Assembly: GCF_001651865.1 (NCBI RefSeq) | Contig: NZ_LPUX01000062.1 | Coordinates: 326,501 to 390,500, forward strand | Direction of reading: 5' to 3' | DNA from: Sinorhizobium glycinis | GTDB lineage: Bacteria > Pseudomonadota > Alphaproteobacteria > Rhizobiales > Rhizobiaceae | DNA length: 64,000 nucleotides | Shown here: positions 54,222 to 63,944 of the stretch, piece by piece | Position numbering within the stretch: position 1 is the stretch's first letter | Layout of the letters: every line of letters starts with the position of its first letter | Notes under the pieces: generated by a model | Database searches by the model: none | Seen by the model: the letters and a program-made list of their open reading frames with translations, nothing else | Told to the model about the DNA's origin: nothing | Made by a program: the position numbers and the translations under genes

Positions 54222-57149
54222 ATGGAAGAGGATTCGCTGAAGCGCCGCACTGAGCTCCCGAGGCCCGACGTGTCGGTTGACGAGGCGAAGAGAATCCTGC
54301 TGGAGAATTACGGCCTTTCCGGCGATCTCACCGAACTCGGCAGCCAGCAGGACCGTAACTACCGCGCCGACACGGCCAACGGCCGCTTCGTGATGAAGAT
54401 AGCAAGAGCGGAATACGACCGCGTCGAACTCGAGGCTCAGAACGCGGCGTTGCGCCATGTGGGCGCCAAGGCCAATGCGCCGATGGTTCCGAAGATCATT
54501 CCAGCGCTCGACGGCGAAGAGATCGTCGCCGCCGTCGTGCGCGACGCAAGCTATCATTTCCGCCTGCTGACCTATATCGAGGGAACGCCGCTGACGCGCC
54601 GCAAGCACCTCTCGGCAGAAACAGTTTCATCCCTTGGCGACCTCGCCGGCCGGCTCGCCGCCGCGCTCGCGGACTTCGATCATCCGGGGCTCGACCGGCA
54701 GCTGCAATGGGATCTCCGGCGGGCCGGTCCGGTGGCGCTCCAGCTGCTTTCGGCGATGACGAATGTCGATATGCGCAAGCGAATCGCCGAGGCGATGGTC
54801 GGCGCGATGCGCCGCGTCCAGCCGCTGATGCCGGAGCTGCGCCTGCAGGCGATCCATCAGGATGTCACCGACGACAACGTGGTGAGCAGGGTGGAGAAGA
54901 GCGGCCGCCTCGTCCCGGAGGGCGTCATCGATTTCGGCGATGTGCTGAAGGGCTGGTTGGTCGCGGATCTTGCCGTCACCTGTGCCTCGCTGCTTCACCA
55001 CGCCGATGGCGATCCCTTCCACGTCCTGCCGGCCGTGAAGGCGTTTCATTCCGCCTGTCCTCTGACGGAAGCCGAAATCAGGGCGCTCTGGCCACTGATT
55101 GTCGCAAGAGCCGGCATTCTGGTCGCGAGCTCTGCACGGCAGCTCGAGATCGAGCCGGACAATGCCTATGTCCAGGGCAACGCCGCGCACGAGCGCGAAA
55201 TCTTCGATGTCGCCGTCTCCGTCCCCTTCGAGCTGATGGATCATGCCATCCATCAGGCGATCGGCAGGGAGGCGGCGCCAGCCGCCCTCCCGGCGACTGG
55301 CCACCTGCTGCCGGACGTCGACCCGGCCCGGGTCGGGATCGTCGATCTGTCGCTGCTCGGACCGCACCTGCCGGCGGACCGATGGCACCATGCGGACACC
55401 GAGGCGCTGCTCCTGCAGTCGGCGGCGCGCGCGGCCGGCGCTGCTTCAACCCGCTATGGCGAATTCCGCCTGACGGAAACGCGGCTCCTCCAGGCCAGGG
55501 CGCCGCAAACCTTAGCGCTCCACGTCGACCTCTGCCTGCACGGGCAGACCGCAATTCACGCGCCCTTTGCCGGCCAACTCCACGAGCGCGGTGGCAGGCT
55601 GATTCTCTCGGCGCAAGGCCTTCATCTTCATCTGCTGGGTATCCAGCCGGCGGCAGGTGACGGTGGGAGCGTCGGGGCAGGGGACCGGATAGGCATGATC
55701 CCCGGCGACCCCACGGCGCTCGGCTTCATGCGTGTCCAACTCTCAACCGCCGGGGAGGTCGACCCGCCGCCTTTCGCGGCCCCGCATCAGGCGGAAGCCT
55801 GGCGCAGGCTCTGCCCGTCGCCGGAGCCGATCCTCGGTTTCGATTGCGAAGCGCCGCCACCGCAAGCGGCGGCACTGCTCGACAAGCGGCGGCGCCATTT
55901 CGCGCGCCAGCAGAAGAACTATTACCGCAGGCCGCCGCAAGTCGAGCGGGGCTGGAAAGAACATCTCTTCGACGTCGAAGGTCGGGCCTATCTCGACATG
56001 GTCAACAACGTCACGATCGTCGGCCACGGCCATCCGCGCCTCTCTGCCGCGGTGGGGCGGCAATGGTCGCTGCTCAACACCAATTCGCGCTTTCATTACG
56101 CGGCGGTCGCCGAATTTTCGGAGCGGCTGGCAGGGCTGGCGCCGGAAGGTCTCGACACAGTCTTTCTCGTCAACAGCGGATCGGAGGCCATCGATCTCGC
56201 CATACGGCTTGCCTGGGCGTATTCCGGCGCGCGCAACATGCTTTCGCTGTTGGAGGCCTATCATGGCTGGACTGTCGCTAGCGACGCAGTCTCGACCTCG
56301 ATCGCGGACAATCCTCAGGCGCTGACGACCCGGCCGGACTGGGTGCATCCGGTCGTCTCGCCCAACACCTATCGCGGGCCGTATCGCGGCGAAAACTCGA
56401 CGGGCGATTATGTCGGCACCGTGGCGGAAAAGCTCAAGGAACTTGACGAGAAGGGCGGAGGCCTTGCCGGCTTCATCTGCGAAACGGTCTACGGCAATGC
56501 CGGCGGCATCCCGCTGCCGCCCGGCTATCTCGAAGCCGTCTATGCCATGGTCAGGGCGCGCGGCGGCATTTGCATCGCCGACGAAGTGCAGGTCGGCTAC
56601 GGCCGGCTCGGACACTATTTCTGGGGCTTCGAGCAACAGGGCGTCGTGCCGGATGTCATCACCGTCGCCAAGGGCATCGGCAATGGCCACCCGCTCGGGG
56701 CCGTGATTACCCGCCGCGAGATCGCCGATGCGCTGGAGAAAGAGGGCTACTTCTTCTCTTCGTCCGGCGGCAGTCCGGTGAGCTCCGTCGTCGGGTTGAC
56801 CGTCCTCGACATTCTGCATGACGAGGCCTTGCAGGAGAATGCCCGCACCGTCGGCGATCGCCTGAAGGACCGGCTGCAAGCGCTCGGTCAATCTTTCCCG
56901 ATCGTCGGCGCGGTACACGGCATGGGTCTCTATCTTGGCGTCGAATTCGTCCGCGATCGCGAGACGCTCGAACCGGCGACCGAAGAGACAGCGGCAATCT
57001 GCGACCGCCTCCTCGACCTCGGCGTCATCATGCAGCCGACCGGCGATCACCTCAACGTGCTGAAGATCAAGCCGCCGCTCTGCCTCAGCCGCGAGAGCGC
57101 CGATTTCTTTGCCGACATGTTGGCGAGGGTGCTGGGGGAGGGGTGGTAA
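54222..57149 (+). CDS. Kinase / M23-like / class III aminotransferase-fold fusion enzyme
   Basis: A 975-aa protein of three parts. The N-terminal aminoglycoside-phosphotransferase-type kinase (about 20-330) has the catalytic IHQDVTDDN (near residue 212) and VIDFGDV. The middle (about 380-530) looks like a degenerate LytM/M23 fold (LHLHLLGIQ, GAGDRIGMIPGDP). The C-terminal class III aminotransferase (about 545-975) has the PLP lysine in VAKGIGNGHP (about Lys817). The parts resemble human hydroxylysine kinase (AGPHD1) and the phospho-lyases AGXT2L1/2, so a kinase plus phospho-lyase acting on an amino alcohol is likely. ATG 54222 has GGGAG 7 bp upstream; 54204 and 54219 are alternatives. Confidence 0.85.
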   Translation: MEEDSLKRRTELPRPDVSVDEAKRILLENYGLSGDLTELGSQQDRNYRADTANGRFVMKIARAEYDRVELEAQNAALRHVGAKANAPMVPKIIPALDGEEIVAAVVRDASYHFRLLTYIEGTPLTRRKHLSAETVSSLGDLAGRLAAALADFDHPGLDRQLQWDLRRAGPVALQLLSAMTNVDMRKRIAEAMVGAMRRVQPLMPELRLQAIHQDVTDDNVVSRVEKSGRLVPEGVIDFGDVLKGWLVADLAVTCASLLHHADGDPFHVLPAVKAFHSACPLTEAEIRALWPLIVARAGILVASSARQLEIEPDNAYVQGNAAHEREIFDVAVSVPFELMDHAIHQAIGREAAPAALPATGHLLPDVDPARVGIVDLSLLGPHLPADRWHHADTEALLLQSAARAAGAASTRYGEFRLTETRLLQARAPQTLALHVDLCLHGQTAIHAPFAGQLHERGGRLILSAQGLHLHLLGIQPAAGDGGSVGAGDRIGMIPGDPTALGFMRVQLSTAGEVDPPPFAAPHQAEAWRRLCPSPEPILGFDCEAPPPQAAALLDKRRRHFARQQKNYYRRPPQVERGWKEHLFDVEGRAYLDMVNNVTIVGHGHPRLSAAVGRQWSLLNTNSRFHYAAVAEFSERLAGLAPEGLDTVFLVNSGSEAIDLAIRLAWAYSGARNMLSLLEAYHGWTVASDAVSTSIADNPQALTTRPDWVHPVVSPNTYRGPYRGENSTGDYVGTVAEKLKELDEKGGGLAGFICETVYGNAGGIPLPPGYLEAVYAMVRARGGICIADEVQVGYGRLGHYFWGFEQQGVVPDVITVAKGIGNGHPLGAVITRREIADALEKEGYFFSSSGGSPVSSVVGLTVLDILHDEALQENARTVGDRLKDRLQALGQSFPIVGAVHGMGLYLGVEFVRDRETLEPATEETAAICDRLLDLGVIMQPTGDHLNVLKIKPPLCLSRESADFFADMLARVLGEGW

Positions 57150-57172
57150 GCAGGGAAGACTGTGGAGGATGC

Positions 57173-57340
57173 AAGACCCCTCCCCAACCCCTCCCCACAG
57201 GTGGGAGGGGCTTAAACTGCCGCTCCCTCCGCGCCTCTCTTGATCGCTACAGAAGGGTTCGGTTCTTGGGGAATGGCAGTGGGGCGCAGCGGCCGCCAAA
57301 GCCCCTCCCACCTGTGGGGAGGGGTTTGGGAGGGGTCTTG
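57173..57340. repeat. RIME-like inverted repeat pair (family A), second copy
   Basis: CAAGACCCCTCCCCAACCCC (57173-..) with its hairpin partner to 57212 is inverted at 57301-57340, ending GGGAGGGGTCTTG. The arms are nearly perfect over 40 bp. Compare 23260-23420. Confidence 0.8.
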
Positions 57341-57376
57341 TCCCTGCTGACGAGGGGCGATGGTGCCGCCTTATGG

Positions 57377-58318
57377 CTACCCCTCGCTCAGCATCTCCGG
57401 CTCGCCGGCCAAAAGGTCGACGAGGCTGCGGCGAACCCGGCCGATGTCGCGCATCGGCGGTTCGCCGAAGTGGCGGGCATATTCGCGGCTGAACTGCGAT
57501 TGGCTGTCGTAGCCGACCTGATGGCCGGCGTCGCCCGCGTCGAGGCGCTCCTCCAGCATCAGCCGTCGCGCCTCCTGCAGGCGGAGCTGCTTCTGGTATT
57601 GCAGCGGGCTCATCGCCGTGATCGCCTTGAAATGGTGATGCAGTGAGGAGACGCTCATGCTGACCCGGCTTGCCAGGTCGTCGATGCGAAGCGGGCGAGA
57701 ATAGTGCTCCTTCAGCCAGGCGACGGCGCGGCCGATCTGGTGCGGCTGGCTTTCAGCGGTCGTCATCTGCCGCAGCCTCGTCCCATGCGGCCCTACCAGC
57801 AGACGATAGAGGATTTCCTGTTCGATGAGGGGCAAGAGAATGGCCATCTCGGCGGGCCGGTCGAGGAGCCGCAGCAGGCGCAGCGCCGCGTCTTCCAGAT
57901 CGGTGGTAAGCTTATTGACCGTCATGCCGCGCCGCGAGGCCGGCGACCCTGCCGGCTGATCACCGATCCTCTCGAGAATCCCGGGAATCTTCGCCGTATC
58001 GATCTGAAAATTCATGCTGAGATAGGGTTCGTCGCTGGAAGCCAACGAAATTTGCGACAGGACCGGCAGGTCGATTGAAGTCAGCAGATAGTCCGATGCG
58101 CCGTAGACGAACAACTCCCCGCCGAGCAGGACGCGTTTGGCGCCCTGGACGATGATTGCCAGGCTCGGCTTATAGGCGGCACAGTTCGGCTTGGCGGAGC
58201 TCGAGTGCCGGTGGATGCTGAGGCCCGGAACGATCGTCGGGTGGTCACCGTCCATCTCGGCAGCCCTGGCAATGATCTCGATCATCTCCTGGCGCGGCGT
58301 TCGTTGCATATCTACCAT
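57377..58318 (-). CDS. AraC-family transcriptional regulator
   Basis: A 313-aa regulator with an AraC N-terminal cupin-type domain (HRHSSSAKPNCAAYKPSLAI) and a C-terminal double helix-turn-helix (LRIDDLASRVSMSVSSLHHH, QVGYDSQSQFSREYARHFG). It is divergent from the alcohol dehydrogenase gene over 220 bp, so it probably controls it, perhaps with an aldehyde as signal. Confidence 0.88.
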   Translation of the reverse strand: MVDMQRTPRQEMIEIIARAAEMDGDHPTIVPGLSIHRHSSSAKPNCAAYKPSLAIIVQGAKRVLLGGELFVYGASDYLLTSIDLPVLSQISLASSDEPYLSMNFQIDTAKIPGILERIGDQPAGSPASRRGMTVNKLTTDLEDAALRLLRLLDRPAEMAILLPLIEQEILYRLLVGPHGTRLRQMTTAESQPHQIGRAVAWLKEHYSRPLRIDDLASRVSMSVSSLHHHFKAITAMSPLQYQKQLRLQEARRLMLEERLDAGDAGHQVGYDSQSQFSREYARHFGEPPMRDIGRVRRSLVDLLAGEPEMLSEG

Positions 58319-58538
58319 ATTCCGTGGTCTTTCCAGAGCCTTAGGTCTTTGCGGGGGTGCGGCACAGATAGGATAGGAAAGTTGGGCCGCAACAGCCTTC
58401 GTTCATTCTTGCAGGATTGTGCAAAAACTTTGCAGGATCGCACTAACGCGGTGGCGTCCGGAACAGCATAGTCCGGCTTGCCGCCCGAGGTCCATGCCTC
58501 CGCGTGGCGCGCTATTCCAGACATGAAGGAAAGACCCC

Positions 58539-59585
58539 ATGGCCATTGCAAGAGGATATGCGGCGACCGACGCATCGAAGCCGCTCGCCCCTTTCACCTT
58601 CGAACGCCGCGAACCGCGCGACGACGACGTCGTCATCGACATCCAATATTGCGGCGTCTGCCATTCCGACATCCACCAGGCCCGCAATGAGTGGGGCAAC
58701 TCGACCTTCCCCATGGTGCCGGGCCATGAAATCGTCGGCATCGTTCGGGCGGTCGGCTCCAAGGTCACCAAGTTCAAGCTGGGCGACCGGGTCGGCGTCG
58801 GCTGCTTCGTCGATTCCTGTACGACCTGCGCCACCCGTGACCTCGACCTCGAACACTACATGCCCGGCCTTGTCGTGACCTATAACGGCGTCGAGGCGGA
58901 TGGAAAGACCCCGACCCAGGGCGGCTATTCCGATCACATCGTCGTCAAGGAAGGCTATGTCCTCTCGATCCCGGAGAACCTGCCGCTCGATGCGGCCGCC
59001 CCGCTGCTCTGCGCCGGAATCACCCTCTACTCGCCGCTGCGGCACTGGAAGGCAGGGCCTGGAAAGAAGGTGGCGATCGTCGGCATGGGCGGTCTCGGCC
59101 ATATGGGCGTCAAGCTCGCCCATGCGATGGGCGCCGAAGTCACGGTGCTCAGCCAGAGCCTTTCCAAGAAGGAAGACGGGCTGAAACTCGGAGCCGACCA
59201 CTATTATGCAACGAACGATCCGCAGACCTTCGAGAAGCTCACCGGAAGCTTCGACCTGATCATCTGCACCGTGGGCACCGAGATCGACTGGAACGCCTAT
59301 CTCAATCTCCTGAAGGTCGACGGGGATTTCGTGGTCGTCGGCATTCCGGAGAAGCCGGTGCCGGTCCATGCCTTCTCGCTGGTGCCGGCGCGGCGCAGTA
59401 TTTCCGGGTCGATGATCGGTTCGATCAAGGAAACGCAGGAGATGCTGGATTTCTGCGGCGAGCACGGCATCGTCTCGGAGATCGAGATCATTCAGATGCA
59501 GGAGGTCAATGCGGCCTATGAGAGGGTGTTGAAGAGCGACGTGCGCTATCGCTTCGTGATCGACATGGCGTCCATCAAGGCGTGA
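58539..59585 (+). CDS. Zinc-type NAD(P)-dependent alcohol dehydrogenase
   Basis: A 348-aa medium-chain dehydrogenase of the cinnamyl-alcohol/YahK group. Catalytic zinc site Cys41 (CGVCHSDIH) and His63 (PGHE) are present, NAD(P) motif GMGGLGHMG follows. The structural-zinc lobe normally has four cysteines; here Cys94 and Cys97 remain but the third is Arg100 and the fourth Met108. So structural zinc is likely not bound. Likely an aldehyde reductase under AraC control. Confidence 0.88.
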   Translation: MAIARGYAATDASKPLAPFTFERREPRDDDVVIDIQYCGVCHSDIHQARNEWGNSTFPMVPGHEIVGIVRAVGSKVTKFKLGDRVGVGCFVDSCTTCATRDLDLEHYMPGLVVTYNGVEADGKTPTQGGYSDHIVVKEGYVLSIPENLPLDAAAPLLCAGITLYSPLRHWKAGPGKKVAIVGMGGLGHMGVKLAHAMGAEVTVLSQSLSKKEDGLKLGADHYYATNDPQTFEKLTGSFDLIICTVGTEIDWNAYLNLLKVDGDFVVVGIPEKPVPVHAFSLVPARRSISGSMIGSIKETQEMLDFCGEHGIVSEIEIIQMQEVNAAYERVLKSDVRYRFVIDMASIKA

Positions 59586-59622
59586 CCAGGGGTCAGTGCT
59601 CACGGGTAGTGGGGGCCTTTAC

Positions 59623-59811
59623 CCCCCTCTGCCCTGCCGGGCATCTCCCCCACAAGGGGGGAGATCGGCAAGCGGCGACGCCGCGCTTCACCAATACAGG
59701 TCGGCGTATCGGGTACCTTCGGCAACCGAGATGCCTCCATAGTGGGGGAGGACAGCAGCTCCAGCCAATCTCCCCCCTTGTGGGGGAGATGCCCGGCAGG
59801 GCAGAGGGGGG
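59623..59811. repeat. RIME-like inverted repeat pair (family C)
   Basis: Arm CCCTCTGCCCTGCCGGGCAT..CACAAGGGGGGAGAT (59623-59665) is inverted at 59768-59811. It lies between convergent genes, 100 bp apart. Confidence 0.8.
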
Positions 59812-59829
59812 TACCACTCGAATCCGCAC

Positions 59830-60294
59830 TTAGACGAGCGGCAGCGGCCCGTCGTTCTTGATTTCCTCCATCACCGCATAGGTGCGGGTTTCCTTGACGC
59901 CCGGCAGCGTCCAGAGCACCTGGCCGAGGAAATTGCGGTAGGCGGCCATGTCCTCGAAGCGGGTCTTGACGAGATAGTCGAAGCCGCCGGCGACCATGTG
60001 ACATTCGAGCACGGCCGGCGCCTGCTTGATGGCGGCGGCGAACTGGTCGAAGACTTCCGGGGTCGTCTTGTCGAGCATCACCTCGATGAAGACCAAGAGC
60101 CCGAAGCCGAGCTTGTGCGGATCGAGGCGCGCCCCGAAGCCGGACACGTAACCTTCCTTCAGGAGCCGCCGCAACCGCTCGCTGGTCGCGGTCGGCGAGA
60201 GGCCGATGCGGTCCGCCAGTTCGAGATTGGTGATCCGCCCGTCCGCCTGCAGGATGTTGAGGATCCGGCGATCGGTCTTGTCGATCTGGTGCAT
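59830..60294 (-). CDS. Lrp/AsnC-family regulator
   Basis: A 154-aa regulator with an N-terminal helix-turn-helix (DRRILNILQADGRITNLELA, SPTATSERLRRL) and a RAM ligand domain. ATG at 60294 follows GGGGGCGGG; a GTG at 60312 is possible. It begins 21 bp after the amidohydrolase stop, so it is probably its regulator and co-transcribed. Confidence 0.9.
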   Translation of the reverse strand: MHQIDKTDRRILNILQADGRITNLELADRIGLSPTATSERLRRLLKEGYVSGFGARLDPHKLGFGLLVFIEVMLDKTTPEVFDQFAAAIKQAPAVLECHMVAGGFDYLVKTRFEDMAAYRNFLGQVLWTLPGVKETRTYAVMEEIKNDGPLPLV

Positions 60295-60315
60295 CTGCCC
60301 GCCCCCGCTCACGTC

Positions 60316-61479
60316 TCAGGCGGCGAGCCGCGCTTCGGCGAGCTTCACCCAATAGGTAACCCCGTGCGGGATGACCTCGTCGTTGAAGTCGTAGGCGGGA
60401 TGGTGAAGGCCGGCGGAATCGCCGTTGCCGATGAAGACGAAGGCGCCGGGCCGGGCGAGCAGCATGTAGGAGAAGTCCTCACCGCCCATCATCGGGTCGA
60501 GCGCGGCATTGACATTGCCTTGGCCGGCGACCGTCGCGGCGACGGCAAGGGCGTGGCCGGTCTCTTCGGCATGGTTGACGGTGACTGGATAGTTGCGGCC
60601 ATACCAGACGTCGACCGTCGCCCCATAGGCGCCGGCAATACTTTCGGCGATCTGGCGGATGCGCGCCTCGCCGGTGTCGCGCACCTCGGGGGTCAGCGCG
60701 CGCACCGTGCCGGCCAGGACCGCCTGTTCCGGGATGACGTTGTGGGCAAAGCCGGCATTGAACTTGGTGACGGAGACGACGATGGAGGCGAGGGGATCGA
60801 CGGTGCGGGAGGCGATCGTCTGCAGCGCATTGACGATCTGCGCGCCGATGGCGATCGGGTCGATGGTCCTGTGCGGCTGTGCGGCGTGGCCGCCGCGACC
60901 TTTGATGGTGATGGTGAACTCGTCCGTCGACGCCATGATCGGGCCGACGCGGCTGCCGAAGTGGCCGACGGGCATGCCAGGCATATTGTGCATGCCGTAG
61001 ACCTCCTCGATCGAAAACCGCTCCATCATGCCGTCCTTGACCATCTCGTTGCCGCCGCCGCCGCCTTCCTCCGCCGGCTGGAAGATGACTGCGACGCTGC
61101 CGGCGAAATTGCGCGTCTCGGCGAGGTATTTCGCCGCACCGAGCAGCATGGCCGTGTGACCGTCGTGACCGCAGGCATGCATCTTGCCGGGCGTCGTCGA
61201 GGACCAGGCCTTGCCGCTGGTCTCGGTAATCGGCAGGGCGTCCATATCCGCCCGAAGGCCAATGGTGCGGCCCGAGCCGAGATTGCCGCGAATGAGACCG
61301 ACGACGCCGGTGCGGCCGAGGCCGGTCACGATCTCGTCAACGCCGAATTCCTTGAGTTTCGTTTCGACGAAGGCTGCCGTATTTTCCACCGCGAACAGGA
61401 GCTCAGGATTCATATGCAGGTGGCGCCGCCATTCGGAAACTTCGTTCTGGAGTTCGGCGGCGCGGTTCAATATCGGCAT
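60316..61479 (-). CDS. M20-family amidohydrolase (hippurate hydrolase/aminoacylase type)
   Basis: A 387-aa metallopeptidase-fold hydrolase. Metal ligands lie in MHACGHDGHTAMLLG and FQPAEEGGGG, and a dimerisation domain with GRGGHAAQPHRTIDP follows. Such enzymes split N-acyl amino acids such as hippurate or indole-acetyl-amino acids. The ATG at 61479 is preferred; a frame to 61710 overlaps the divergent carboxypeptidase gene. The substrate cannot be fixed. Confidence 0.9.
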   Translation of the reverse strand: MPILNRAAELQNEVSEWRRHLHMNPELLFAVENTAAFVETKLKEFGVDEIVTGLGRTGVVGLIRGNLGSGRTIGLRADMDALPITETSGKAWSSTTPGKMHACGHDGHTAMLLGAAKYLAETRNFAGSVAVIFQPAEEGGGGGNEMVKDGMMERFSIEEVYGMHNMPGMPVGHFGSRVGPIMASTDEFTITIKGRGGHAAQPHRTIDPIAIGAQIVNALQTIASRTVDPLASIVVSVTKFNAGFAHNVIPEQAVLAGTVRALTPEVRDTGEARIRQIAESIAGAYGATVDVWYGRNYPVTVNHAEETGHALAVAATVAGQGNVNAALDPMMGGEDFSYMLLARPGAFVFIGNGDSAGLHHPAYDFNDEVIPHGVTYWVKLAEARLAA

Positions 61480-61612
61480 GATGGTTCCCTGTGGGTCTGT
61501 TCGGTGGATGGGCCTGGCGGCCAGGTGAATGGGCTTTGCCATCTCCTTGCCATATAGGCTAAATAGCCGGAAGATACGAGGCAACTCCGGAAATTCGAGG
61601 TTAAGGATAGTG

Positions 61613-62737
61613 GTGACAGTTCGACTTCTGATGCGCAACAGGGTGAGAGCGATGGGCGTTCTAGCCGGTGTTTGCGCGGCATTGGCTGCGGCGCTTCCGG
61701 CATCGGCCAATCCGCGGCTCGTCGTCGACGTCGCAACGCTGAAAGTCTACGAGCATCAGGACATCTTCCAGAAATGGTATCCGGCGTCGCTGACCAAGCT
61801 GATGACCGCCTATACGACCTTTCGCGCGATCCAGGCCGGGCAGCTGACGCTGGAAAGCCCGGTCGTCATGACGAAGAACGCAGCGTCCGAGCCTCCGAGC
61901 AAGATGTTTTATAAGCCCGGCCAGGCGATGACGCTCGACAGCGCGCTGAAGATGATGCTCGTCAAGTCGGCGAACGACGTTGCCGTGGCGATCGCCGAAA
62001 CGGTCGGTGGTTCGGAGCAGGCGTTCATCGATCGGATGAATGCGGAAGCGCGGCGGATCGGCATGACGTCGTCGCATTTCATCAATGCCAACGGCTTGCC
62101 GGGCCAGGGCCAGTACACAACGGCACGCGACCTTGCCGTCCTGGCGATCGCGCTGAAGCGCGAATTCCCGCAATACGCTTCCTATTTTTCGCTGGAGGGC
62201 TTCACCACCGGCAAGAAGGATTACGCCAATTACAACATGCTGATCGGCCGCTTCGAGGGTGCCGACGGCATGAAGACCGGCTTCATCTGCGCGTCGGGCT
62301 TCAACCAGGTGTCGTCGGCTAACCGTGATGGCCGCAGCGTCGTCTCCGTGGTGCTCGGCGAGGACAGTCTCGGCGCCCGCGCCGACGAGTCGGCCAGGCT
62401 CCTGCAGATGGCGCTGACGATCAGCGCCGCGGGTAAACCGTCGCTGACCGCGATCGCGCCCTATGGTGAGAGCCGCGAGATGGTTGCCGACGTCAGCAAG
62501 GAGATCTGCTCAAAGCAGGCGGCGAAGGTCCGCAGCGAAGGCCGCGACGAGGCCGGCCGGCAGAAGCTGCTGTCACCTTATATCCACGAAATCAACCGTC
62601 CGCTGAAGCTTGCCTTCGCCGGGCTCATTCCGGGCAGCGGCGACAAGACCACCAAGGCGGGCAGCGACGTCGCCGGGCAGGGTGATGTCGCCGAGATCGC
62701 CAAGGTCCCGATCCCGGTGCCGCGCCCGAGCTTCTAG
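61613..62737 (+). CDS. dac: D-alanyl-D-alanine carboxypeptidase (PBP5-like)
   Basis: A 374-aa penicillin-binding protein with a signal peptide (ending ALPASA), and the SxxK (PASLTKLM), SxN (KSANDVA) and KTG (MKTGF) active-site motifs in order. It trims pentapeptides in the periplasm. The GTG at 61613 follows AAGGA by 5 bp; ATGs at 61631 and 61652 are alternatives. No C-terminal amphipathic anchor was evident. Confidence 0.9.
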   Translation: MTVRLLMRNRVRAMGVLAGVCAALAAALPASANPRLVVDVATLKVYEHQDIFQKWYPASLTKLMTAYTTFRAIQAGQLTLESPVVMTKNAASEPPSKMFYKPGQAMTLDSALKMMLVKSANDVAVAIAETVGGSEQAFIDRMNAEARRIGMTSSHFINANGLPGQGQYTTARDLAVLAIALKREFPQYASYFSLEGFTTGKKDYANYNMLIGRFEGADGMKTGFICASGFNQVSSANRDGRSVVSVVLGEDSLGARADESARLLQMALTISAAGKPSLTAIAPYGESREMVADVSKEICSKQAAKVRSEGRDEAGRQKLLSPYIHEINRPLKLAFAGLIPGSGDKTTKAGSDVAGQGDVAEIAKVPIPVPRPSF

Positions 62738-62801
62738 AACCGAGTGAGGCGTGCGCGGTTTTCCGCGCGCATCCGGCTCAAATCCAAGACGGAGTCCTTC
62801 C

Positions 62802-63914
62802 ATGAACGGTCCACTGCCGGTCGTGCCGGTGTCGATCCTCACCGGCTTCCTCGGCGCGGGCAAGACGACCCTTCTGAACCGCCTGCTGAAGGATCCGGAG
62901 CTCGCCGACACGGCCGTCATCATCAACGAGTTCGGCGATGTCTCGATTGACCACCTGCTTGTCGAGGCCTCGAGCGACGGCGTGATCGAGCTTGCCGACG
63001 GCTGCCTGTGCTGCACCGTGCGCGGTGAACTGGTCGACACGCTGGCCGACCTGATGGATCGAATGCAGACCGGCCGCATCAATCCGCTGAAGCGCGTCGT
63101 CATCGAGACGACCGGGCTTGCCGATCCGGCGCCGGTGCTGCAATCGGTGCTCGGCAATCCGGTGATCGCCCAGAATTTCCGGCTGGACGGCGTGGTGACG
63201 GTCGTCGATGCGGTCAATGGCTTGCAGACGATTGCAAGCCACGTGGAAGCCATGAAGCAGGTCGCCGTTGCCGACCGGCTTGTCATCAGCAAGACCGGCC
63301 TTGCGAGCAACGACCAGCTCGAAGCGCTGTCCGAAGTTCTGAAGGACCTCAATCCACGCGCGCCGATCATTGACGGCGCCAGTGAGGAGGCGGGCCGTGC
63401 CGACCTGTTCGCCTGCGGGCTCTACGACCCGGCGACCAAGGTCGCCGACGTCGGCCGCTGGCTGCAGGACGAGTCCGGCGAAGGCCATGATCACCAGGAC
63501 CACCATCATCACCACCACCACGACGTCAATCGCCACGGCTCCGACATTCGCTCGTTCAGCATCGTTCACGACCGGCCGATCGAGCCGATGGCGCTGGAGA
63601 TGTTCATCGACCTCCTGCGCTCGGCCCATGGCGACAAGCTGCTGCGCATGAAGGCGATCGTCGCGGTTGCCGACCGGCCGGAGCGGCCGGTGGTGCTGCA
63701 CGGCGTTCAGACCGTCTTTCACGCACCCGAACGGCTTGCCGCCTGGCCGGACCCGACCGATCGGCGGACGCGGATGGTGCTGATCACCAAGGGGCTCGGA
63801 GAGGCTTTCGTGCGCGATCTTTTCGACGCCTTCACCGGCAAGCCACGCGTCGATCGGGCCGATGCGCAGGCGCTTACCGACAATCCGCTCGCCGTGCCCG
63901 GCATGAAGTTCTGA
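62802..63914 (+). CDS. CobW/COG0523-family metal-chaperone GTPase
   Basis: A 370-aa G3E GTPase. P-loop GFLGAGKTTLLN, the metal-binding GCLCCTVR (CxCC), Walker B-like IETTGLADP and SKTG are present. A His-rich patch of seven consecutive histidines with flanking Asp and His lies near residue 235, then a CobW C-terminal domain. Such proteins insert zinc or cobalt; the histidines favour zinc storage or transfer. Confidence 0.92.
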   Translation: MNGPLPVVPVSILTGFLGAGKTTLLNRLLKDPELADTAVIINEFGDVSIDHLLVEASSDGVIELADGCLCCTVRGELVDTLADLMDRMQTGRINPLKRVVIETTGLADPAPVLQSVLGNPVIAQNFRLDGVVTVVDAVNGLQTIASHVEAMKQVAVADRLVISKTGLASNDQLEALSEVLKDLNPRAPIIDGASEEAGRADLFACGLYDPATKVADVGRWLQDESGEGHDHQDHHHHHHHDVNRHGSDIRSFSIVHDRPIEPMALEMFIDLLRSAHGDKLLRMKAIVAVADRPERPVVLHGVQTVFHAPERLAAWPDPTDRRTRMVLITKGLGEAFVRDLFDAFTGKPRVDRADAQALTDNPLAVPGMKF

Positions 63915-63944
63915 TGCAATGCGTCACGCGGCGCAGCGCGCCCG

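Noticed and set aside
57173..57340. Repeats considered as a CRISPR array or transposon ends
   Set aside because: Only two inverted arms with no regular direct repeats or spacers, and no transposase; the mosaic-element explanation fits.
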